This document shows positions 63,676 to 64,000 of a stretch of 64,000 nucleotides of DNA, piece by piece. The stretch lies in assembly GCA_026261815.1 (NCBI GenBank), contig JAMPIT010000493.1, positions 10,185,501-10,249,500 of the forward strand, given 5' to 3'. Source of the stretch: Monarcha castaneiventris obscurior (lineage: Eukaryota > Chordata > Aves > Passeriformes > Monarchidae). The position numbers were made by a program, and so were the translations under genes. Within the stretch, counting starts at the first letter, position 1, and each line of letters starts with the position of its first letter. The notes below the pieces were generated by a model. The model did not search any database. It saw only the letters and a program-made list of their open reading frames with translations, and was not told where the DNA came from.

Positions 63676-64000
63676 CTGCGGGAGGGGCATCGGCACTCAG
63701 GGCACCTTCGTGTCACTGTCGCAGCCCCCCGGAGAGGCTGCGGGTCCTGCCCACCCCCCGATTTACTGCACCTCGGCCAGAGGCTCCTTTCCCCCGAGGA
63801 AGGAGGCGGGTGCATGCAGGGGTTGCCGTGCAGGCAGGGATGTGTGCCCAGGCGGGGGGGACACCCCAATGTCCCTCATTGCCACACAGGGACTCGTGGC
63901 CACCCAGCCTGGAGGTGCTTTCACTGTGCAGGAGCTGGCGAGTGCCACCCTCCCCGTGCAGGGGCTGGATGTGCCCCATCGCCACGAGCTGGGGCCTGGG

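Overview
The window looks like vertebrate, almost certainly avian, nuclear DNA. It is GC-rich, with small introns and several truncated copies of a CR1-type LINE (the dominant bird retroposon, recognised from its 3' tail). It carries seven protein-coding genes in the order and orientation of human 17q25.1: SSTR2(+), COG1(+), FAM104A/VCF1(-), C17orf80(+), CPSF4L(-), CDC42EP4(-), SDK2(-). That block belongs to a chromosome 17q-like microchromosome (chicken chromosome 18, from general knowledge). The species cannot be named from sequence alone. All gene identities come from reading translated exons against remembered family sequences; no search was run.

Layout. 1-462 is the last 153 codons of the somatostatin receptor SSTR2, followed by a probable long 3' UTR and CR1 debris up to about 6.1 kb. 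6.38-15.1 kb is a complete 14-exon COG1 (Golgi tether subunit); its promoter is a 54-bp tandem repeat, and introns 1 and 2 hold large minisatellites. FAM104A (15.97-23.52 kb, three coding exons, minus) converges on COG1 and shares a CpG-rich, triple-CRE bidirectional promoter with C17orf80 (23.9-26.65 kb, four exons). CPSF4L (28.5-29.96 kb, minus) converges on C17orf80. CDC42EP4 (one coding exon, 33.25-34.2 kb, minus) has a non-coding first exon near 39.3 kb inside a CpG island. The rest is the 3' end of SDK2 (44.2 kb to the window edge, minus): 43 coding exons covering the end of Ig1, Ig2-Ig6, thirteen fibronectin III domains, the membrane span and the cytoplasmic tail with its C-terminal PDZ ligand. 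The first exons of SDK2 lie beyond the window.

The genes do not form a pathway. They are unrelated neighbours kept together by conserved synteny: GPCR signalling, Golgi tethering, a VCP/p97 nuclear cofactor, a mitochondrial membrane protein, a CCCH RNA-binding protein, a CDC42 effector and a synaptic adhesion molecule.

I see no previously undescribed biological system. The most unusual structures are local tandem duplications that copy functional sites. One is a 36-39-bp repeat that copies an SDK2 splice donor six times, partly in frame. Another is a 54-bp repeat that copies an RFX X-box plus a YY1/TISU-like ATG in the COG1 promoter. A third is a 41-bp duplication of the COG1 exon 12 acceptor. 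CPSF4L appears to lack its first zinc finger.
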